This document shows, one piece after another, positions 57,301-64,000 of a DNA stretch of 64,000 nucleotides. Origin of the DNA: Begonia masoniana (lineage: Eukaryota; Streptophyta; Magnoliopsida; Cucurbitales; Begoniaceae); contig CM039512.1 in the NCBI GenBank assembly GCA_022432975.1, positions 39,309,936-39,373,935 on the forward strand, in the 5' to 3' direction. Each line of letters opens with the position of its first letter. Position 1 is the first letter of the stretch. The notes beneath the pieces are model-generated. The model made no database searches. It saw only the letters and a list, made by a program, of their open reading frames with translations, and was not told the DNA's origin. Made by a program: the position numbers and the translations under genes.

Positions 57301-60300
57301 ATGAGTTTGAAGAAGTATAAGAAACTTCACTTCAATCGATTTGTTCCAAAAGAACTGAACGTATCAAGCAAATGAGGTTCACTGTTACATGACTTGTGGT
57401 TAGAACCTAAGTTATCAATTTCACCTTCAAGGATTTAACTTGAAGTGAAGAGAACGACGTGTATTGAGGATCCAATAACCCACATGGATGCGTAATTAGG
57501 ATTTAGTAATGCGTTTGAAGAAGTATAAGAAACTTCACTTCAATCGATTTGTTCCAAAAGAACTGAACGTATCTAGCAAATGAGGTTTACTGTTACATGA
57601 CTTGTTGTAAGAACCTAAGTTACCCATTTCACCTTCTAGGTTTTAACTTGAAGTGTTGAGAACGATATGTATTGAGGACCCAATAACCCTCATGGACGAG
57701 TAATTAAGACTTGGAAATGCGTTTGAAGAAGTATAAAAAACTTCACTTTAATCGATTTTTTCCAAAAGAACTGAACGTATCAAGAAATGAGGTTCACTGT
57801 TACATGACTTTTGGTTTGAACCTAAGTTATCCATGTCACCTAAATAGTTTTAACTTGAAGTGATGAGAACGACGTGTATTGAAGACCCAATAACGCTCAT
57901 GGGCGACTAATTAAGACTTGGTAATGCATTTGAAGAAGTATAAGAAACTTTACTTCAATTAATTTGTTTAAAAAGAACTGAACGTATTATGCAAATGAGG
58001 TTCACTATTACATGACTTGTGGTTAGAACCAAAGTTATCCATTTCACCTACAAGGTTTTAACTTAAAGTGATGAAAACGACGTGTATTGAGTACCCAATA
58101 ACCCTCATGGACGAGTAATTAAGACTTGGTAATGCATTTGAAGAAGTATAAGAAACTTCACTTCAGTCACTTTGTTTAAAAAGAATTGAACGTATTAAGC
58201 AAATGAGGTTCACTGTTACATGACTTGTGGTTAGAACCTAAGTTATCCATTTCACCTTCAAGGATTTAACTTGAAGTGATGAGAACGACTTGTATTGAGG
58301 ATCCAATAACCCTCAAGGGGTTGTAGTTAAGATTTAGTAAGTCGTTTGAAGAAGTATAAGAAACTCCACTTCAATCAATTTGTTCCAAAAAAAACTTAAC
58401 GTATCAAGCAAATGAGGTTCATTGTTCCATGACTTGTGGTTAGAACCTAACTTATCAATTTCACCTTCAAGGATTTAACTTATAGTGATGAGAACGACGT
58501 GTATTGAGGCTCCAATAACCCACATGGATGCGTAATTAAGTTTTAGTAATGCGTTTGAAGAAGTATAAGAAACTTCACTTCAATCGATTTGTTCCAAAAG
58601 AACTGAACAAATCAATCAAATGAGGTTCACTGTTACATGACTTGTGGTTAGAACCTAAGTTACCCATTTCACCTTATAGGTTTTAACTTAAAGTTTTGAG
58701 AACGATGTGTATTGAGGACCCAATTACCCTCATGGACGAGTAATTAAGACTTGGTAATGCGTTTGAAGAAGTATAAGAAACTTAACTTCAATCGATTTGT
58801 TCCGAAAGAACTGACCGTATCAAGCAAATGAGGTTCACTGTTACATGACTTGTGGTTAGAACCTAAGTTATCCATTTCACCTAAAAAGTTTTAACTTGAA
58901 GTGATGAGAACGACGTGTTTTGAGGACCCAATAACCCTCGTGGACTAGTAATTAAGACTTGGTAATGAATTTGAAGAAGTATAAGAAACTTCACTTCAAT
59001 CAATTTGTTTAAAAAGAACTGAACGTATTAAGCAAATGAGGTTCACTATTACATGACTTGTGGTTAGAACCAAAGTTATCCATTTCACCTTCAAGGTTTT
59101 AACTTGAAGTGATGAAAACGACGTGTATTGAGGACCCAATAACCCTTATGGACGAGTATTTAAGACTTGGTAATGCATTTGAAGAAGTATAAGAAACTTC
59201 ACTTCAATCAATTTATTTAAAAAGAACTTAACGTATCAAGCAAATGAGGTTCACTGTTACATGACTTGTGGTTAGAACCTAAGTTATCCATTTCACCTTC
59301 AATGTTTTAACTTGAAGTGATGAGAACGACGTGTATTGAGGACCAAATAACCCTCATGGATGAGTAATTAAGACTTGGTAATGCGTTTGAAGAAGTATAT
59401 GAAACTTCAGTTCAATCGATTTGTTCCAAAAGAACTAAACGTATCAAGCAAATGAGGTTCACTGTTGCATGACTTGTGGTTAGAACCTAGGTTATCAATA
59501 TCACCTTCAAGGAGTTAACTTGAAGTGATAAGAACGACGTGTATTGAGGATCCAATGACCCTCATGGATGCGTAATTAAGATTTAGTAATGCGTTTGAAG
59601 AAGTATAAGAAACTTCACTTCAATCGATTTGTTCCAAAAGAACTGAACGTATCAAGCAAATGAGTTTCACTTTTACGTGACTTGTGGTTAGAACCTAAGT
59701 TATCCATTTCACCTTCAAGATATTAACTTCAAATGATGAGAACGATGTGTATTGAGGACCAAATAACCCTCGTGGACGAATAATTTATACTAAGTAATGC
59801 GTTTGAAGAAGTATAAGAAACTTCACTTCAATGATTTGTTCCAAAAGAACTGAACGTATCAAGTAAATGAGGTTCACCGTTACATGACTTGTGGTTAGAA
59901 CCTAAGTTATCCATTTGACCTTAAAGGTTTTAACTTGAAGTATTGAGAACGACGTGTATTGAGGACCCAAAAACCCTCATGGATGTGTAATTAAGACTTG
60001 GTAATGCGGTTAAAGAAGTATAAGAAACTTCAGTTCAATCGATATGTTCCAAAAAAGCTGAACGTATCAAGCAAATGAGGTTCACTGTTACTTGACTTGT
60101 TGTTAAAACCTAAGTTATCCATTTCACCTTCAAGGTTTAAACTTGACGTGATGATAACAACGTGTATTGAGGACCCAATAACCTTCATGAATGCGAATTT
60201 AAGACTTAGTAATTTATTTGAAGAAGTATAAAATACTTCTTTTCAATCAATTTGTTCCAAAAGAACTGAACGTATCAAGCAAATGAGGTTCACTGTTACA

Positions 60301-63300
60301 TGACTTGTGGTTAGAACCAAAGTTATCCATTTCACCTTCAAGGTTTTAACTTGAAGTAATGAGAACGACGTGTATTGAGAACCCAATAACCTTCATGGAC
60401 GCGTAATTAAGATTTAGTAATGCGTTTGAAGATGAATAAGAACCTTCAATTTAATCGATTTTTTCCAAAAGAACTGAGCGTATCAAGCAGATGAGGTTCA
60501 CTGTTACATGACTTGTGGTTAGAACCTAAGTTATCCATTTCACTTTAAAGGTTTTAACTTGAAATCTTGAGAATAATGTGTATTGAGGACCGAATAACCC
60601 TCATGGACGAGAAGTTAAGACTTGGTAATGCGTTTGAAGAAGTATAAGAAACTTCACTTCAATCGATTTTTTCCAAAATAACTGAACGTATCAAGCAAAT
60701 GAGGTTCACTATTACATGACTTGTGGTTAGAACCTAAGTTATCCATTTCACCTTCAAGGTTTTAACTTGAAATGATGATAAAGACGTGTATTGAGGACCC
60801 AATAACCTTTATGAATGCATTTTTAAGACTTAGTAATGCTTTTGAAGAAGTATAAAAAACTTTATTTCAATCAATTTGATCCAAAAGAACTGAACGTATC
60901 AAGCAAATGATGTTCACTGTTACATGACTTGTGGTTAGATCCTAAGTTATCCATTCACCTTCAAGGTTTTAACTTGAGTGATGAGAACGATGTGTATTGA
61001 GGACCCAAAAACCCTCATGGACGAGTAATTAAGACTTGGTAATGCGTTTGAAGAAGTATAAGAACTTCACTTCAATCAATTTGATCCAAAAGAACTGAAC
61101 GTATCAAGCAAATGATGTTCACTGTTACATGACTTGTGGTTAGATCCTAAGTTATCCATTTCACCTATGAGGTTTAAACTTGAAGTGATGAGAACGATGT
61201 GTATTGAGGACCCAATAACCCTCATAGACGCGTAATTAAGATTTAGTAATGTGTTTGAAAATGTATAAGAAACTTCACTTCAATCGATTTGATCCAAAAG
61301 AACAGAATATATCAAGCAAATGAGATTTACTGTTACATGACTTTTGCTTAGAACCTAAGTTATTCATTTGACCTTAAAGGTTTTAACGTGAAGTAGTGAG
61401 AATGACGTGTATTGAGAACCCAATAACCCTCATGGAAGAGTGATTAGGAGTTGGTAATGCGTTTGAAGAAGTATAAGAAACTTCACTTCAATCGATTTGT
61501 TTAAAAAGAACTGAACGTATTAAGTAAAGGAGGTTCACTGTTACATGACTTGTGGTTAGAACCTAAGTTATCCATTTAACCTTTAAGGTTTTAAATTGAA
61601 ACGATGAGAACGACGTGTATTGAGGACCAAATAACCCTATTGGACGAGTAATTAAGAATTAGTAAAACGTTTGAAGAAGTATAAGAAACTTCACTTCAAT
61701 CGATTTATTCCAAAAGAACTAAACGTATCAAGCAAATGTGGTTCACTGTTGCATGACTTGTGGTTAGAACCTAAGTTATCAATTTCACCTTCAAGGATTT
61801 AACTTGAATCGATGAGAACAACGTGTATTGAGGATCCAATAACCCTCATGGATGCATAATTAAGATTTAGTAATGCGTTTGAAGAAGTATAAGAAACTTC
61901 ACTTCAATCGATTTGTTCCAAAAGAACTGAACGTATCAACCAAATAAGGTTCACTGTTACATGAATTGTGGTTAGAACCTATGTTATCCTTTTCACCTTC
62001 AAGGTTTTAACTTGAAGTGATGAGAACGATGTGTATTGATGACCTAATAACCCTCATGGACGAGTAATTATGACTTGGTAAAGCATTTGAAGAAGTATAA
62101 AAAACTTCACTTCAATCGATTTGTTCCAAAAGAATTGAACGTATCAAGCAAATGAGGTTCACTGTTACATGACTTGTGGTTAGAACATAAGTTATCCTTT
62201 TCACCTTCAATATTTTAACTTAAAGTGATGAGAACGATGTGTATTGAGGGGCAAATAACCCTCATGGAGTAGTAATTAAGACTTGGTAAAGCGTTTGAAG
62301 AAGTATAAGAAACTTCACTTCAATCGATTTGTTCCAAAAGAACTAAACGTGTCAAACAAATGTGATTCACTGTTGCATGACTTGTAGTTAGAACCTAAGT
62401 TATCAATTTCACCTTCAAGGATTTAACTTGAAGTGATGAGAACGACGTGTATTGAGGATCCAATAACCCTCATGGATGACTAAGTAAGATTTAGTAATGT
62501 GTTTGAAGAAGTATAAGAAACTTCACCTCAATCGACTTGATCCAAAAGAACTAAACGTATCAAGAAAATGAGATTCACTGTTACATGACTTGTGGTTAGA
62601 ACCTATGTTATCCATTTCACTTTCAAGGTTTTAACTTTAAGTGGTGAGAATGACCTGTATTGAGTACCTAATAACCCTCATGGATGCGTATTAAAGACTT
62701 AGTAATGCGTTTGAAGAAGTATAAGAAACTTCACTTCAATCTATTTGTTACAAAAGAACTGAACTTATCAAGCAAATGAGGCTCACTATTACTTGACTTG
62801 TGGTTAGAACCTAAGTTATCCATTTCACCTTCAATGTTTTAACTTGAAGTGGTGAGAATGACCTGTATTGAGTACCTAATAACCTTCATGGACGCGTAAT
62901 TTAGACTTAGTAAAGCGTTTGAAGAAGTATAAGAAACTGCACTTCAATCCATTTGTTCCTAAAAAAATTAACATATCAAGCAAATGTGGTTCACAGTTAC
63001 ATGACTTGTGGTTAGAACCTAAGTTATCCATTTCACCTTAAAGATTTTAACTTGAAGTTATGAGAATGACGTGTATTGAGGACCCAATAACCCTCATGTA
63101 TGAGTAATTAAGACTTGGTAAAGCATTTGGAGAAGTATAAGAAACTTCACTTCAATCGATTTGTTCCAAAAGAACTAAACGTATCAATCAAATGTGGTTC
63201 ACTGTTGCATGACTTGTGGTTAGAACCTAAGTTATCAATTTCACCTTCAGGGATTTAACTTGAAGTGATGAGAATGACGTGTATTGAGGATCCAGTAACC

Positions 63301-63601
63301 CTCATGGTTGCGTCCTTAATATTTAGTAATGCATTTTAAGAAGTATAAGAAATTTCACTTCAATCCATTTGTTCCTTAAAAACTTAACGTATCAAGCAAA
63401 TGAGGTTCACTGTTACATGACTTGTGGTTAGAACCTAAGTTATCCATTTCACCTTAAAGGTTTTAACTTGAAGTGATGAGAACGACGTGTATTGAGGACC
63501 CAATAACCCTCATGGACGAGTAATTTAGAGTTGATAATGCGTTTGAAGAAGTATAAGAAACTTCACTTAAATCGATTTGTTTAAAAAGAACTGAACGTAT
63601 T
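54310..63601 (+). repeat. 208-bp satellite array, block 3
   Basis: About 44.7 monomers in direct orientation, resuming the monomer split at 51636. Variants resemble the right half of block 2. A pentameric higher-order pattern occupies about 55.3-59.7 kb. The block ends at 63601 inside a monomer where a reversed LTR begins. No gene was seen. Confidence 0.97.
55330..59700 (+). repeat. Pentameric higher-order repeat, period 1040 bp
   Basis: The monomer with AAGTTACCCATTT recurs at 55541, 56581, 57621 and 58661, exactly 1040 bp apart. It is regularly preceded by a monomer with TATCAATTTCACC and, from the second unit on, followed by one with CACCTAAAAAGTTTT or close variants. Confidence 0.88.
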
Positions 63602-64000
63602 TGTAACAACCCCAGTAGGTCCGAGACCAAACCATGACTCTTTTCGATTTATCCATATATGCTTACTAATTTTATTTAAGTTATACTCCTTTATATATAT
63701 TTTTTTTAAAACATAACTTGGCTCAAGACATCACTCAGCAATGAAATACATTACACATCTGTTGGCGAGCAGTGCAAAATGCTTCAGCCGATGAGCCGGA
63801 ACTTCAACTCTTAAACTGCATCTACCGGTAGAGAAATAAACTCACATCTGCCGATCATAAAATGACATAACTCATTACTCATTCACTTGCTCCTGCCGAT
63901 CACTAAACGACAAGCACAGAATTCGCTTCTGCCGGTAGTGAAAATCTACATCATCCGGTATTGAAACACACTACATCTGCCGATCGCTAGACGATAAAAC
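63602..64000 (-). mobile_element. Reversed group S LTR, 3' end only (cut by window end)
   Basis: Begins TGTAACAACCCCAG on the forward strand, the reverse complement of an LTR end in GGGGTTGTTACA like that of 1071-3344. Bases 63800-64000 carry reversed CGGCAGATG-type repeats as in the sister LTRs. Its candidate target duplicate on this side is GTATT (63597-63601). Whether it is solo or a complete element lies outside the window. Confidence 0.87.

Noticed and set aside
15865..63601. CENP-B-box-like or telomere-like motif in the satellite
   Set aside because: I looked for a TTCG-N4-A-N2-CGGG pattern and for TTTAGGG runs and saw neither in the monomers I read.

Overview
This window is repeat-dense, AT-rich plant DNA, most likely pericentromeric or centromere-adjacent heterochromatin. 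I see no host gene, tRNA gene, functional rRNA gene or CRISPR array. A land plant is indicated by four things: a Cassandra-type TRIM element carrying 5S rRNA sequence in its LTRs, Ty3/gypsy chromovirus pol with a C-terminal chromodomain (Tekay/Del-like by its motifs), primer-binding sites matching plant initiator-Met tRNA, and long tandem satellite arrays. I cannot name the species.

Layout. Bases 1-78 are satellite in reverse orientation. Bases 79-14532 are a decayed chromovirus complex: a pol remnant, a shared LTR (4913-7277), then PBS, gag, pol and a stub of a second LTR. It is interrupted by a Cassandra element (468-3572), which itself contains a solo LTR (1071-3344), and by a second solo LTR inside gag (7829-10454). 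Bases 14533-15864 are a reversed LTR fragment. From 15865 to 63601 runs one array of a ~208-bp satellite, about 131 monomers in three blocks (15865-19142, 36967-51636, 54310-63601). It is split by a 17.8-kb nested chromovirus (19143-36966, TSD GATTT) and a solo LTR (51637-54309, TSD GTTTT). A further reversed LTR starts at 63602 and leaves the window.

The 19143-36966 element is a nest. Its 5' LTR is broken by a reverse-oriented tandem LTR-int-LTR-int structure (20809-28196) that includes a 445-bp inverted duplication of gag. Its protease/RT junction is split by a solo LTR (29224-31543, TSD TTACC). Nearly all pol reading frames carry stops or frameshifts; the longest open one is a 429-codon integrase-chromodomain fragment at 3608-4897.

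Three observations stand out. First, all ten LTR copies long enough to show it, from two diverged LTR groups, contain a 45- or 46-nt segment bounded by a consensus 3' splice site and a GTAAGT 5' splice site, with further matching donor and acceptor sites on either side. This looks like a conserved, intron-containing leader inside the LTR. Second, the 3' part of the Tekay-like LTRs carries arrays of perfect palindromes whose sequence differs by subfamily while position and architecture are kept. Third, the satellite has different higher-order repeat periods in different domains: about 416 and 836 bp in block 1, 624 bp (trimer) in block 2 and 1040 bp (pentamer) in block 3.

All percent identities and ages remain uncomputed; coordinates of LTR ends come from reading TG/CA termini and target-site duplications directly.
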